Below are positions 28,052 through 37,641 of a stretch of 64,000 nucleotides of DNA, in pieces. Each line of letters begins with the position of its first letter. Position 1 is the stretch's first letter. A program made the position numbers and the translations under genes. The DNA is from Phenylobacterium sp. (GTDB lineage Bacteria > Pseudomonadota > Alphaproteobacteria > Caulobacterales > Caulobacteraceae), in assembly GCF_022402485.1 (NCBI RefSeq), contig NZ_JAKRSA010000020.1, positions 1 to 64,000 of the forward strand, read 5' to 3'. A model generated the notes under the pieces. It was not told where the DNA came from. It did no database searches and worked only from the letters and a program-made list of their open reading frames with translations.

Positions 28052-29365
28052 ATGACGCACTCATTGACCCGTACGGCTCTGGTCCTGCTTGCCGGCAGCA
28101 TCCTTGCGGCCTGTACAACCTACCAGCCTGAAGGGGTTGAGCAGGTTCGCCCCAACTTCCCGGTGCGTCAGGGTCCTGATGTCCAGGGCGCGCCCCTTGA
28201 GCCCGAGCTTCCGCCGGCGCAGAGCGCCACAGCGCCCCCCATGGCTCAGCCGACCACGCCGATCGAATCCCGGCCCCTAGACCCGCTCCCCCAGGCGCAG
28301 CCGAGGCCAGCTGGCAATATCCCGCCGCCGCCGCCGCCGCCGGCCCAGGAGTATGAGACCGTCACCCGCACCACGGCCACGGGCCAGGTGGTGGACGCCG
28401 ACGGCCCGCCGCAGAGCTATACAGTGGCCTCAGGCGATACGGTGTACGCGATCGCCCGCAAGCTCTCGACGACCCGCGACCAGCTGGCCGCCGACAATAA
28501 TCTCAGCGCCCCTAACTATGTGATCCGTCCAGGTCAGGTGCTGACGGGCCCCTCCAGCAAGACCAAGGCCTATGTGGTGGCCAGCGGGGACACCCTGTTT
28601 GCCATCGCGCGCCGGTTCAGCGTCTCGGGCCAGGCCATCGCCGACACCAACGAAATGCAGCTGGCCGATGTCATTCGTCCTGGCCAGCGGCTGCTGCTGC
28701 CCGAGGGTTTCCGGGACACCGGCCCTGTGACCAGCACGGTGCGCGTGCCGGTGACCCGCTCAGCTCCGGTTGCAGTCGCCGCGGCGCCCGTCACGCCCCC
28801 GCCGGCGACAGCCGCCTCGCCGCCCGCCGCAGTCGCCCGACCCCAGGTTCCGCCCCCGACGCCTACGCCTGCGCCGCGTCCCGCGACCCCCACGCCGGCC
28901 CCAACGGCACCTGCGCCCCTGGTCAGCAGCAACCGAACGCCCGCCGACGCCCAGATCGCGCAACTCGGTCGTGGCCGGTTCGTGTGGCCCCTGCGGGGCG
29001 ACATTGTCTCGACCTTCGGGCCCAAGGGCACGGGCAAGAGGAATGATGGGGTCAATATCCGCGCCCGCTCCGGCGAGCCGGTCAGGGCCTCAGCGGCTGG
29101 CGACGTGGTCTATGCCGGCGATCAGGTTCCAGGCTTTGGCAATCTTGTGCTGATCAAGCATGCCGACGGCTGGGTCACCGCCTATGGTCACCTGGCGCGG
29201 ATCGACGTGAAGATGCAGGACAGGATCACCCAAGGCCAGCAGATCGGACAGGCCGGTGCCACCGGCGAAGTCGGAGAGCCGCAGCTGCACTTCGAGGTGC
29301 GCTATGCCCCGACCCCGCAGGATCGCGCCCGGCCCATCGATCCCATGCTGGTCCTGCCCCAGTAG
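28052..29365 (+). CDS. NlpD-like lipoprotein: two LysM domains and M23 (LytM) domain
   Basis: Envelope protein of 437 residues in the surE-pcm-nlpD position. It has a signal peptide with lipobox LAAC (Cys near residue 22), a Pro-rich linker with a poly-Pro run, a first LysM repeat near residue 125 (YTVASGDTVYAIARKL), a second near residue 170 (YVVASGDTLFAIARRF), another Pro/Ala/Thr-rich linker, and a C-terminal M23 domain (FVWPLRGDIVSTFGPKGTGKRNDGV onward). The metal-binding His/Asp set of active M23 peptidases (HxxxD and HxH) is partly replaced: NDGVNI stands at the first site, while LHFEV remains. It is therefore probably an amidase activator like NlpD rather than a hydrolase. A CtrA box precedes it. 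Confidence 0.9.
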   Translation: MTHSLTRTALVLLAGSILAACTTYQPEGVEQVRPNFPVRQGPDVQGAPLEPELPPAQSATAPPMAQPTTPIESRPLDPLPQAQPRPAGNIPPPPPPPAQEYETVTRTTATGQVVDADGPPQSYTVASGDTVYAIARKLSTTRDQLAADNNLSAPNYVIRPGQVLTGPSSKTKAYVVASGDTLFAIARRFSVSGQAIADTNEMQLADVIRPGQRLLLPEGFRDTGPVTSTVRVPVTRSAPVAVAAAPVTPPPATAASPPAAVARPQVPPPTPTPAPRPATPTPAPTAPAPLVSSNRTPADAQIAQLGRGRFVWPLRGDIVSTFGPKGTGKRNDGVNIRARSGEPVRASAAGDVVYAGDQVPGFGNLVLIKHADGWVTAYGHLARIDVKMQDRITQGQQIGQAGATGEVGEPQLHFEVRYAPTPQDRARPIDPMLVLPQ

Positions 29366-29379
29366 GGCTGTGCCCAGCC

Positions 29380-30219
29380 TTAGAGGGGCAGGGACTTGCC
29401 CTGCGCTCCGGCCAGGTCGCGGATGAACTGCCAGGCGACCCGGCCAGACCTTGCCCCGCGCAGCTGCGCCCACTGCAGGGCGAGGCGGTCGAGGTGCGGG
29501 TCGCTGAGGCCGTGGGTTTCAGCATAGGCCCGCACGGCCTGCAGATAGGTGGGCTGGTCCATGGGCGGAAAGCCGATCCAAAGGCCGAATCGGTCAGAGA
29601 CGCTGACTTCCTCCTCGGCGTCTTCTGCGGTGGCGATCTGGCCCCGGTCTTCCTGATGGCCCCGGGGCATCAGGTGGCGGCGGTTCGATGTGGCCACGAA
29701 CAGCACATTGGCTGGCGGACCTGAAACCCCACCCTCAAGGGCGGACTTCAGCGCCTTGGCGGCGGCGGCCCCCTCCTCAAAGGACAGGTCATCGCAAAGC
29801 ACCACAAAGCGCTCATCCTGGCCTCGGAGCACGTCGAACAGGGCCGGCAGGGCCGTGACCTGATCCCGGTCGACCTCCACCAGCTTCAGGGCTGGCCTAG
29901 CCTTGGCCATAGCCATGAAGGCGGCCTTGGCGATGGAGCTCTTGCCGGTGCCCCGCACACCCCACAGCAGGACATGGTTGGCCGGCAGGCCGTCGGCGAA
30001 CCGCTCCAGGTTCTCCAGAAAGCGACCCTTCTGCCGATCAATGCCCACCAGGGCATCAAGGCTCAGGGGATAGTCGGGGGCAGGATGAAAGCCGCCGGTC
30101 TGCGGGTCATGGCGAAACAGCCGTGCGGTGGCGAAATCGCGCACCACAGGGGCTGGCGGGGCCAGTCGTTCCAGGGCTTCAGCAATGCGGATGAGCAGGG
30201 GACGCAGGTCTTGTTCCAT
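29380..30219 (-). CDS. AAA-like ATP-binding protein (DUF815 family)
   Basis: Cytosolic ATPase-like protein of 279 residues. Walker A is LLWGVRGTGKSSIAKA near residue 85, Walker B is FVVLCDDLSFE near residue 135, and a sensor-1-like strand FVATSNRRHLMP follows. The layout matches DUF815 proteins, whose partner or substrate is unknown. An open frame continues upstream to 30699, antisense to yajC, and is dismissed; the ATG at 30219 follows directly on the conserved EQDLRPLLIRIAEALERL helix. It is divergent from yajC and convergent with the NlpD-like gene. Confidence 0.87.
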   Translation of the reverse strand: MEQDLRPLLIRIAEALERLAPPAPVVRDFATARLFRHDPQTGGFHPAPDYPLSLDALVGIDRQKGRFLENLERFADGLPANHVLLWGVRGTGKSSIAKAAFMAMAKARPALKLVEVDRDQVTALPALFDVLRGQDERFVVLCDDLSFEEGAAAAKALKSALEGGVSGPPANVLFVATSNRRHLMPRGHQEDRGQIATAEDAEEEVSVSDRFGLWIGFPPMDQPTYLQAVRAYAETHGLSDPHLDRLALQWAQLRGARSGRVAWQFIRDLAGAQGKSLPL

Positions 30220-30333
30220 GACTTGGCTGCTTAACCCTCGGGCTCGCATTGCAAAAGGGGGCGCCAGCGCATAGCTTCCGCCGACTTGAAGAGGGGCCGA
30301 CGCACCGGCCCTTGACGACTTGCCGGAGAGGCC

Positions 30334-30681
30334 ATGTTCGCCACCCCCGCCTATGCCCAGACCGCCGGCGCCGCCGCGGCTGGCCCGATGGATATGATGC
30401 TCCAGTTCCTGCCGCTGATCCTGCTGGTGGTGCTGTTCTATTTCCTGATGATCCGCCCGCAGCAGCGGCGGATGAAAGCGCACCAGCAGATGGTGGCCGA
30501 CCTCAAGCGCGGGGACCAGGTGATCCTGTCCAGCGGCATGATGGGCAAGGTCGTCCGGGTGGAGGACAAGGAGATCGGCCTTGAAATCGCCACCGGTGTG
30601 ACCGTCAAGGTGGTGCGGACCATGATCGCTGAGGTCCGGGTCCGGGGCGAGCCGGCTCCGGCCAACGACTCGAAGTCCTGA
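30334..30681 (+). CDS. yajC: Preprotein translocase subunit YajC
   Basis: Small inner-membrane accessory subunit of SecDF (115 aa). An Ala-rich N-terminal extension precedes the single transmembrane helix (MMLQFLPLILLVVLFYFLMIRPQQRRMK), whose C-terminal end IRPQQ-R is the family hallmark. The cytosolic domain carries LKRGDQVILSSGMMGKVVRVEDKEI. First gene of yajC-secD-secF. Confidence 0.95.
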   Translation: MFATPAYAQTAGAAAAGPMDMMLQFLPLILLVVLFYFLMIRPQQRRMKAHQQMVADLKRGDQVILSSGMMGKVVRVEDKEIGLEIATGVTVKVVRTMIAEVRVRGEPAPANDSKS

Positions 30682-30716
30682 CTGATCCTGCGCCAACATA
30701 AGGGCGGCCTCGCCTC

Positions 30717-32321
30717 ATGATGACCCTGTCGCGTTGGAAGATCATCGCTGTCGTAATGGCGGCGGTGTTCGGTGTTCTTTTCGCCGCACCCAACCTGCTG
30801 CTGCCCCAGACCCTGGCTGCCATGCCAGGGTTCTTCCCGCGCCAGCAATTGAACCTGGGTCTCGACCTACAGGGGGGCTCGCACCTTCTGCTGGAAGTGG
30901 ACACTGAGGCGCTGCGGGCGGAACGCCTGGTCAATACCCTGGAAGACACCCGGGTGACGTTGAACGGGGAAGGCATCGCCTTCCTCGAGCTGCGCCAGCA
31001 GAATGGCGAGATCTCCCTGCGAACCGCAGACCCTGCGCGACGGGATGATGCGGTGCGCATTTTGCGCAACACCCTGGGCGCGCCCTTGGCCGGAACGACC
31101 GGGGGGCGGGACATTACCGTTCGCAACGACGGGGAGGCGGGCATTCGCATCGCCTTTGTCGAAGAGGCGATGAACGCCGAGGCGGCCAAGGCCGTCGAAC
31201 AGTCCATCGAGATCATCCGTCGCCGTATCGACGAACTGGGCACCCGCGAGCCAACCATCATCCGCCAGGGCATTGACCGGATCGTCGTCCAGGCGCCCGG
31301 CGAGAGTGACCCCGAACGTCTCAAGAACGTCATTGGCCAGACGGCCAAGCTGACCTTCCAGATGGTCGATGAGAGCGCAGACATGGCCGCCGCCGCCGAG
31401 GGCCGGGCACCTCCCGGGTCGGAAGTGCTGCCCAGCGAAGATGGCATGTCCACCTTCATCGTCGTGCGCCGTCGGGCCCTTGTCTCGGGGGAGATGCTCA
31501 CTGACGCCAGCCAGGGCTTCGACGCCCAGACCGGCGAGGCGGTGGTGAACTTCCGCTTCAACAGCATCGGAGCGCGGCGGTTTGGCGACGCCACAGCCGC
31601 CAATATCGGCCAGCGTTTTGCCATTGTCCTGGATGGCAAGGTGATCTCAGCCCCGGTCATCCGCGGCGCCATCACCGGCGGCAGCGGTCAGATCAGCGGC
31701 AGCTTCACGCCCGAAAGCGCCAACGACTTGGCGGTTCTCCTTCGGGCTGGTGCCTTGCCGGCCCCTCTGACGGTTGAGGAACAGCGAACGGTCGGTGCCG
31801 AACTGGGGGCTGACGCCGTTCAGGCTGGTCAGATCTCCACCGTGATCGCCTTTGTCACCATCCTGGTCTTCATGGTGTTGGCCTATGGGGGGTTGTTCGG
31901 CGGCATTTCGGTGATTGCCCTGCTGATTAACGCCACCCTGATCTTCGCCATCATGTCCCTGACCCAGGCCACGCTGACCCTGCCAGGTATTGCGGGCCTG
32001 ATCCTGACCCTCGCCGTGGCCGTCGATGCCAATGTGCTGATCTATGAACGGATGCGAGACGAGATCAGGGCCGGACGGTCGGCCATCTCGGCCATGGACG
32101 CGGGCTTCTCCAAGGCCATGAGCAGCATCATCGACGCCAATGTCACCACCATCCTGGCTGCCCTGATCATGTTCCAGTTCGGCTCTGGGCCCGTGCGGGG
32201 CTTTGCCTGGACGCTGTCAATTGGGGTCATCACCTCGGTCTTCACCGCGGTACTCGTCACCCAGGTCCTACTGGGCCTGTGGTTCCGGGTCGCCCGGCCC
32301 AAGACCCTGCCGATCGCTTGA
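30717..32321 (+). CDS. secD: Protein translocase subunit SecD
   Basis: Proton-motive-force-driven helper of Sec translocation (534 aa), RND-like membrane protein. One N-terminal transmembrane helix is followed by the large periplasmic P1 domain (GLDLQGGSHLLLEVD, IEIIRRRIDELGTREPTIIRQG) and the five C-terminal helices, with TM4 motif GLILTLAVAVDANVLIYERMRDE containing the essential Asp. Two adjacent ATG codons are possible at the start. secF follows after 11 bp. Confidence 0.96.
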   Translation: MMTLSRWKIIAVVMAAVFGVLFAAPNLLLPQTLAAMPGFFPRQQLNLGLDLQGGSHLLLEVDTEALRAERLVNTLEDTRVTLNGEGIAFLELRQQNGEISLRTADPARRDDAVRILRNTLGAPLAGTTGGRDITVRNDGEAGIRIAFVEEAMNAEAAKAVEQSIEIIRRRIDELGTREPTIIRQGIDRIVVQAPGESDPERLKNVIGQTAKLTFQMVDESADMAAAAEGRAPPGSEVLPSEDGMSTFIVVRRRALVSGEMLTDASQGFDAQTGEAVVNFRFNSIGARRFGDATAANIGQRFAIVLDGKVISAPVIRGAITGGSGQISGSFTPESANDLAVLLRAGALPAPLTVEEQRTVGAELGADAVQAGQISTVIAFVTILVFMVLAYGGLFGGISVIALLINATLIFAIMSLTQATLTLPGIAGLILTLAVAVDANVLIYERMRDEIRAGRSAISAMDAGFSKAMSSIIDANVTTILAALIMFQFGSGPVRGFAWTLSIGVITSVFTAVLVTQVLLGLWFRVARPKTLPIA

Positions 32322-32332
32322 GGTTGCGAACC

Positions 32333-33286
32333 ATGTGGCCCCTGATCAAGATCATCCCCGTCAAGACGAACTTCCGGTTCGTCTCGTTCGCCAAGTTCGC
32401 GGGCGTGGCCTCCATTGTGGGGGCGATCGCCTCCCTGTTCCTGACGCTCTATCCCCTGACCCCGCCCTGCGGGGGCCTGAATTGCGGGATCGACTTCACC
32501 GGCGGCACCCTGCTGGAAATCTCTACGGCCCCCAAGGTCGTCGACCTGGGCGTGGTGCGGGAGGAACTGGGACAACTTGGGCTTGGCGACGTGCAGGTCC
32601 AGGCGTTTGGCGCACCGACCTCGGCCCTGGTCCGCTTCCAGACCCCGGAAGGGGAAAGCTCCGAACAGGCTATCGCTGAGGTGAAGTCCACGCTCACCAA
32701 CGCCCTGGGTGCGGTGGCGTTCGATAAGACCGAGGTGGTGGGTCCCAAGGTGTCCGGCGAGCTGTTCCAGAGCGGCCTGCTGGCGCTCGGCGTCGCCATT
32801 GCCCTGATGATGCTCTACATCTGGTTCCGCTTCGAGCTGCAGTTCGGGGTCGGGGCCGTGGTCGGCCTGTTCCACGACGTGATCCTGGCGTTTGGGTTTA
32901 TCGCCCTGTTCGATCTGGAGTTCTCCCTGACCACCATTGCGGCCATCCTGACGATCATCGGCTATTCGATGAACGACACCGTCGTTGTGTTCGACCGACT
33001 GCGAGAGAACCTCCGCAAGTACAAGAAGATGCCTCTGGCCGAGGTCATCGACCTGACGATCAACGAGACCCTGTCCCGGACCATCATCACGGGCCTCACA
33101 GCGGTGCTGGCCCTGGTCGGTCTGGCGATGTTTGGCGGTCCCACCCTGTTCGCCTTCTCGGTGATCATGATCTTTGGGGTGGTGATCGGGACCTACTCGT
33201 CCATCTATGTGGCTGCGCCGGTGATCCTCATCTGGGGCGTTAGGCGGGGGGACGAAGAGGCCGAACCCCTGCCGGTGCGCACCTAG
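32333..33286 (+). CDS. secF: Protein translocase subunit SecF
   Basis: SecF (317 aa) pairs with SecD. The hydrophobic N-terminal helix is followed by a short periplasmic domain (GIDFTGGTLLEI, the SecF signature) and five transmembrane helices. TM4 has LTIIGYSMNDTVVVFDRLRENL, with the conserved Asn-Asp-Thr in place of the DD pair of RND pumps. The frame extends upstream in-frame over secD, but ATG 32333 fits the family start. Confidence 0.96.
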   Translation: MWPLIKIIPVKTNFRFVSFAKFAGVASIVGAIASLFLTLYPLTPPCGGLNCGIDFTGGTLLEISTAPKVVDLGVVREELGQLGLGDVQVQAFGAPTSALVRFQTPEGESSEQAIAEVKSTLTNALGAVAFDKTEVVGPKVSGELFQSGLLALGVAIALMMLYIWFRFELQFGVGAVVGLFHDVILAFGFIALFDLEFSLTTIAAILTIIGYSMNDTVVVFDRLRENLRKYKKMPLAEVIDLTINETLSRTIITGLTAVLALVGLAMFGGPTLFAFSVIMIFGVVIGTYSSIYVAAPVILIWGVRRGDEEAEPLPVRT

Positions 33287-33290
33287 GACC

Positions 33291-33650
33291 ATGGCCAGGA
33301 ACGCGCCCAGCCTGGACAGCTATGGTCCCGGGGGCTTTCGGGTTTCGGGGGTCTGGCGGCCGGGGTCACTGTTGATCGTCGCGGACGTGGCGGCCCCCTG
33401 GCCGGTGAGCCGGCTTGCGGACGCAACGCCTGATTCCCTCTATCCGGTCTTCGCCGCCGGTGCCCGGGAGGTGGAGCTGCTGCTTCTGGGCACGGGTCCG
33501 GTCAATGGTCTGCCCCCGCGCGCCCTGCGTGATCTGTTGCAGAAGGGGGGGATCGGGCTGGAATACATGGACACTGCCGCGGCCTCTCGCACCTATAATG
33601 TGCTTACAGCCCAGGGCCGCAGACTTGCCTGCGCCCTCATTGCCATGTGA
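33291..33650 (+). CDS. Mth938-like domain protein
   Basis: Small soluble protein of 119 residues in the Mth938/AAMDC (DUF498) family, related to the mitochondrial complex I assembly factor NDUFAF3. The conserved central block is ELLLLGTGPVNGLPPRALRDLLQKGGIGLEYMDTAAASRTYNVLTAQGRRLACALI. It follows secF after 4 bp, an arrangement often seen in alphaproteobacteria. A role in respiratory complex assembly is inferred only by analogy. Confidence 0.88.
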   Translation: MARNAPSLDSYGPGGFRVSGVWRPGSLLIVADVAAPWPVSRLADATPDSLYPVFAAGAREVELLLLGTGPVNGLPPRALRDLLQKGGIGLEYMDTAAASRTYNVLTAQGRRLACALIAM

Positions 33651-33767
33651 CCTAGGGCCATGTGAGCTTGGCCAGGGGGCCAGGCTGCGTCAGGACAGGT
33701 CTGATGCGACGGACTTGCGCCCTGACGAGCTCGGCTATAGGCCAGGGGCAGAAACGGGGAAATCGCT

Positions 33768-34373
33768 ATGCAGGGTCTGCTGTCTAATTTTCGCAATACG
33801 ATGATCGTGAGCTTCCTGCTCTCGGTCGTCATGATCGTCGGCTATCTGGCGCACAATCAGAGCGCTGATGTGATCTTCGTCCAGGCCGTGCTGCGCTGGG
33901 CGCATGTGGTGCTCGGCATCCTCTGGATCGGGTTGCTTTACTACTTCAACTTCGTCCAGATCCGCAAAATGCCGGAGATTCCGGCTGAGCTGAAGCCGGC
34001 GGTCAGCAAGTACATCGCCCCTGAGGCCCTTTTCTGGTTCCGCTGGGCGGCGCTGTTCACGGTCATCACCGGTATCGCCCTGGCCTGGAGCCGTGGCTAT
34101 CTGCTCGAGGCCTTCAGCCTCGGTGCCGTGGGGGGCTTTGTTGCGCCTCAGCACACCTTCATCGGCGTGGGCATGTGGCTGGCGGTGATCATGTTCCTGA
34201 ACGTCTGGCTGGTCATCTGGCCCAACCAGAAGATCGCGCTCGGCATGGTCGAGGCTGACGACGCGGCCAAGGCCAAGGCCGGCCGCACCGCCATGCTGTT
34301 CTCGCGTACCAACACGCTGCTGTCCCTGCCCATGCTGGTCACCATGGCCATGAACCAGACCATCTTCGGATAG
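33768..34373 (+). CDS. PuuD-like integral membrane protein (urate hydroxylase N-domain family)
   Basis: Membrane protein of 201 residues with about six hydrophobic segments, similar to the membrane part of PuuD-type urate hydroxylases. The pattern RWAHVVLGILWIGLLYYFNFVQ near residue 40 and WIWPNQ-like LVIWPNQKIALGMVEADDAAKAKAGRTAMLFSRTNTLLSLPMLVTM near the end are the family blocks. The cytochrome-c-like C-terminal domain of full PuuD is absent, so enzymatic activity is uncertain. No purine genes are nearby. It ends in a strong terminator. Confidence 0.8.
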   Translation: MQGLLSNFRNTMIVSFLLSVVMIVGYLAHNQSADVIFVQAVLRWAHVVLGILWIGLLYYFNFVQIRKMPEIPAELKPAVSKYIAPEALFWFRWAALFTVITGIALAWSRGYLLEAFSLGAVGGFVAPQHTFIGVGMWLAVIMFLNVWLVIWPNQKIALGMVEADDAAKAKAGRTAMLFSRTNTLLSLPMLVTMAMNQTIFG

Positions 34374-34397
34374 ACGCCAGCACGGCTGTAAACCTTC

Positions 34398-34430
34398 AGG
34401 ACCCGCCGCCCTGGCGGGTCCTTTCTATTT
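34398..34430 (+). terminator. Rho-independent terminator
   Basis: Perfect inverted repeat GGACCCGCC / GGCGGGTCC with a 5-base loop, followed by TTTCTATTT. It begins 25 bp after the PuuD-like gene and ends just before the start of the next plus-strand gene. Confidence 0.9.
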
Positions 34431-34439
34431 CAGGACCCC

Positions 34440-35132
34440 ATGGACGAAGACGCCTCGCCGCCGGCCGACGACCTGGACGCCCTGGTCGCGCGGGTGGACC
34501 CTGATCGCTGGCTGTCCAGCCGCCTGATCGCCGACCCCCATGAGCGGGCCGATGTGATCGCCCTCTATGCCTATGACCATGAGCTGGCCCGCGCGCCGAA
34601 GGTGGCCTCCAACGCCTTGCTGGGGGAAATCCGGCTGGCCTGGTGGCGGGAGGTGCTGGATGAGGCCTATGGGGCAGGACCCGTGCGCCGCCATCCCACC
34701 GCTGTGGCCCTGGCCGATGTCATTGCCCGCCGGGGGCTGCCCAGGGCTCCCCTGGAGGCGATGATCGACGCCCGTTACCGCGAACTTGATCCAGAACCCC
34801 TGCAGGACGAGGAGGCCGTCCTTTTGGCAAGGGAGACCGCAGGTGCTGCAGCAAGGCTTGCCGCCCAGGTCCTGGGGGGACCGCAGGAGGGCGACCGGGC
34901 CGAAGCCGGTGGCGCGCTCTGGAGCCTGGCGCGGCGGGCGATGGCCTCAGGCATGCCCCTGAATCCCGCCCTTTCGCGGCCCCTTCGGGCAGAAGCCCGT
35001 AGGCTGGGGGTCGCCGCTTTTCCGGCCGCTGCCCACGGCGCTCTGGCCCGGGCCTATGGGCGGGGCCGTGAGCCCTCGGCATTTGGCAAGCGCTGGCGGA
35101 TTACCCTGGCGGCGCTCAGCGGTCGCATCTGA
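34440..35132 (+). CDS. Squalene/phytoene synthase family protein, probably non-catalytic
   Basis: All-helical protein of 230 residues resembling squalene/phytoene synthases and NDUFAF6. The first family block is present in altered form (VIALYAYDHELARAPKVASNALLGEIRLAWWREVL near residue 40), but the paired D-x-x-x-D motifs that bind prenyl-diphosphate magnesium are not recognisable (ETAGAAARLAAQVLGG at the second site). It is therefore unlikely to be a terpenoid synthase. The NDUFAF6 group is linked to respiratory complex I assembly, and an Mth938-like gene, also tied to complex I assembly factors, lies 0.8 kb upstream. Confidence 0.75.
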   Translation: MDEDASPPADDLDALVARVDPDRWLSSRLIADPHERADVIALYAYDHELARAPKVASNALLGEIRLAWWREVLDEAYGAGPVRRHPTAVALADVIARRGLPRAPLEAMIDARYRELDPEPLQDEEAVLLARETAGAAARLAAQVLGGPQEGDRAEAGGALWSLARRAMASGMPLNPALSRPLRAEARRLGVAAFPAAAHGALARAYGRGREPSAFGKRWRITLAALSGRI

Positions 35133-35150
35133 GCGCCTCGCAAGACCGTC

Positions 35151-36548
35151 CTATTCCGCCGCCAGGGCCGGCTGGTCGATCCAGGCGTCCAGGTCGGCCA
35201 GGGCGCGTTCGCCCACCATCCGCTTTTTGGTGCGGCCGCGCTCCTTGGCACCCAGCCGGCGGCCCTCGGCATCCCGCTTGGGGCTCTCCAGGGGCGGTAT
35301 CAGGCCGTAATTGATGTTCATCGGCTGGAACGAGCCCTTGCCCCCATCCAGATGCCCACCGGTGATATGGCCGATCAGAGCCCCCAGGGCTGTGGTCGGC
35401 GGCGGGGGATCAATGGGTCGGCCCAGGCGCTCGGCCGCAGCCATCCGCCCGGCCATGAGGCCCACGGCAGCGCTCTCCACATAACCCTCAACCCCGGTGA
35501 CCTGGCCGGCGAACCGTAGGCGTGGGGCCACCTTCAGCCGCAGGCTCGCGTCCAGCAGGCGGGGGCTGTTGATGAAGGTGTTGCGATGCAGGCCCCCCAG
35601 GCGGGCGAACACAGCCTTTTCCAGCCCAGGGATCATCCGGAAGATCTCGGTCTGGGCGCCATGCTTCAGCTTGGTCTGGAAGCCGACCATGTTCCACAGG
35701 GTGCCCAGCGCATTGTCCTGGCGCAGCTGAACCACCGCATAGGCCTTCTCGTCGGGCTTGTGCGCGTTGGTCAGGCCCACGGGTTTCATGGGGCCATGGC
35801 GCAGGGTCTCGCGGCCCCGCTCGGCCATCACCTCAATGGGCAGACAGCCGTCGAAATAGGGGACGTGCTCCCAGTCCTTGAACTCCGACTTGGGCCCCGC
35901 CAGCAGGGCGTCGATGAAGGCCTCGTACTGCTCCTTGTCCATGGGGCAGTTGATATAGGCCGCCGCATCCCCGCCGGGGCCCACCTTGTCGTAGCGCGAC
36001 TGACGCCAGCAGATGTCCATGTTCACCGACTCCACCGTCACGATGGGGGCGATGGCGTCGAAGAAGGAGAGCTGGCCTTCGCCGGTCAGGTCGAGAATCG
36101 CCTGTGACAGGGAAGGCGAGGTGAGGGGACCGGTGGCGATGATCACGCTGTCCCATGCCTCAGGCGGCAGGCCGGCGACCTCCCCCCGATCAAGGGTAAT
36201 GTTGGGATGGGCCAACAGCTTCGCCGTCACGGCGTCGGCGAACCCGTCCCGGTCCACGGCGAGCGCGCCGCCGGCCGGCACCTGATGGGCGTCACCGCAG
36301 GCCATGATGATCGAGTCCAGCCGGCGCATTTCGGCGTGCAGCAGGCCCACCGCATTGCCGGTCCAGTCGTCGGCCCGGAAGGAGTTGGAACAGACCAGCT
36401 CGGCGAGCTTGTCGGTCTGGTGGGCGTCGGTGCCGCGCACCGGGCGCATTTCGTGCAGGATGACGGGAACGCCGGCCTGGGCGATCTGCCAGGCGGCCTC
36501 GGAACCGGCCAGGCCGCCGCCAATGACATGTATGGGAGTGAGGCTCAT
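35151..36548 (-). CDS. trmFO: Methylenetetrahydrofolate-tRNA-(uracil-54-C5) methyltransferase TrmFO
   Basis: Folate- and FAD-dependent enzyme (465 aa) that makes ribothymidine at position 54 of tRNA. It opens with the FAD motif [18 protein letters not shown]. Family blocks [26 protein letters not shown] (near residue 38), [28 protein letters not shown] and [28 protein letters not shown] (near residue 400) all appear. The frame starts four codons earlier, but MSLTPIHV is the common N-terminus. It converges with the squalene-synthase-like gene. Confidence 0.96.
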   Translation of the reverse strand: MSLTPIHVIGGGLAGSEAAWQIAQAGVPVILHEMRPVRGTDAHQTDKLAELVCSNSFRADDWTGNAVGLLHAEMRRLDSIIMACGDAHQVPAGGALAVDRDGFADAVTAKLLAHPNITLDRGEVAGLPPEAWDSVIIATGPLTSPSLSQAILDLTGEGQLSFFDAIAPIVTVESVNMDICWRQSRYDKVGPGGDAAAYINCPMDKEQYEAFIDALLAGPKSEFKDWEHVPYFDGCLPIEVMAERGRETLRHGPMKPVGLTNAHKPDEKAYAVVQLRQDNALGTLWNMVGFQTKLKHGAQTEIFRMIPGLEKAVFARLGGLHRNTFINSPRLLDASLRLKVAPRLRFAGQVTGVEGYVESAAVGLMAGRMAAAERLGRPIDPPPPTTALGALIGHITGGHLDGGKGSFQPMNINYGLIPPLESPKRDAEGRRLGAKERGRTKKRMVGERALADLDAWIDQPALAAE

Positions 36549-36685
36549 AAGCCTCCCCATAGCAATGATCGTCGCGCTCGGCGAGCCAGCCCTTGCGGGC
36601 GGGCGGGGCGCGCGCCTAGTTTCTCCACGGAAGGTCGGCGACTCCAGGCGTTTAAGGCTTTTGGGGCGCGGATCGGGGAGCTGTG

Positions 36686-37612
36686 ATGTCCAACTTTTCT
36701 CCGGGTGATGTGGCCTTTGAAGGCTTCCGGATCATGCGGGAGCACCCGAGGGTCGCACTGATCTGGACGGTGTTTCACCTCCTGGTCTCGTTCGTCAGCG
36801 CCACCGCCCTGATCATGTTCGGGGGCGAAGGCTTTCTGCAGGCCGACAACGCCGCGGACATGTCCACGGAAGAGCTCGCCGTGTTCATGCGGGATATGGC
36901 CCCGGCCTACCTGGTCCTGGCGCCAATCGGGCTGCTGGTGGTGTCGATATCGGCCGCTGCCGTCTATCGCCTGCATCTGCGGCCGGATGAGGCCATCGAG
37001 CATGGCCATTTGCGGCTGGGGGGCGATGAGTTCCGGCTCATCTTGCTGACAGTGGTCTATTATCTGCTGGTGATTGTCGGGGTGCTGGCCCTGTCCGTGG
37101 TGGCGGCGGTGGGGGCAGCCTTGGCCTCATTCGCCGGTCAAGGTGCCACGACCCTGACCGGGATCGGCATGATGGTGTTCTTCGCCGGGGTCGGGATTTA
37201 TGTGCTGGTTCGCCTATCCCTGGCGCCGGTTCTGACCTTCGAGCATCGCCGTCTGGTGGTCTTTGGGTCCTGGGCCCTGACACGCGGCCACTTCTGGCGG
37301 CTTCTGGGCGCCTATCTTCTGGCGCTCATCCTCATCTTGGTGATCAGCCTGCTCATGATGGTCATCTTCGCCGCCCTGGCCGGGATTGCGACCGTGGCCC
37401 TTGGCGGAAGCCTGGAGAGCGTCGGCGAGGCCTTCCAACCGGACTTCAGCTCGTTCGCCGCCTATATCTCGGTCCAGACGATCCTCTATCTGATCTTCAA
37501 CGCCCTGCTGACCGCCATCTATTATCCCGCGATCCTCACCCCGCAGGTCATCGCCTACCGGGCCTTCAGTCCGGCTCCAGAGCTCGGGATCGGGTCAGAC
37601 GCTGTCGTCTGA
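36686..37612 (+). CDS. Conserved polytopic membrane protein
   Basis: Membrane protein of 308 residues with about six long hydrophobic segments in the order TM near 28-50, 78-100, 125-150, 165-185, 215-245 and 270-290. A cytosolic loop with [27 protein letters not shown] lies after the second segment, and the [22 protein letters not shown] block resembles the membrane domain found next to glycerophosphodiester phosphodiesterases and in YciC-like proteins. No catalytic residues are apparent and function is unknown. A GTG immediately before the ATG is an alternative start. Confidence 0.8.
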   Translation: MSNFSPGDVAFEGFRIMREHPRVALIWTVFHLLVSFVSATALIMFGGEGFLQADNAADMSTEELAVFMRDMAPAYLVLAPIGLLVVSISAAAVYRLHLRPDEAIEHGHLRLGGDEFRLILLTVVYYLLVIVGVLALSVVAAVGAALASFAGQGATTLTGIGMMVFFAGVGIYVLVRLSLAPVLTFEHRRLVVFGSWALTRGHFWRLLGAYLLALILILVISLLMMVIFAALAGIATVALGGSLESVGEAFQPDFSSFAAYISVQTILYLIFNALLTAIYYPAILTPQVIAYRAFSPAPELGIGSDAVV

Positions 37613-37641
37613 CCCGCCCGTCAGAAGGCGAGGGGCGCGCG

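Noticed and set aside
30220..30699. Upstream extension of the DUF815 ATPase
   Set aside because: Antisense to yajC, low complexity, and the ATPase family N-terminus fits the ATG at 30219.
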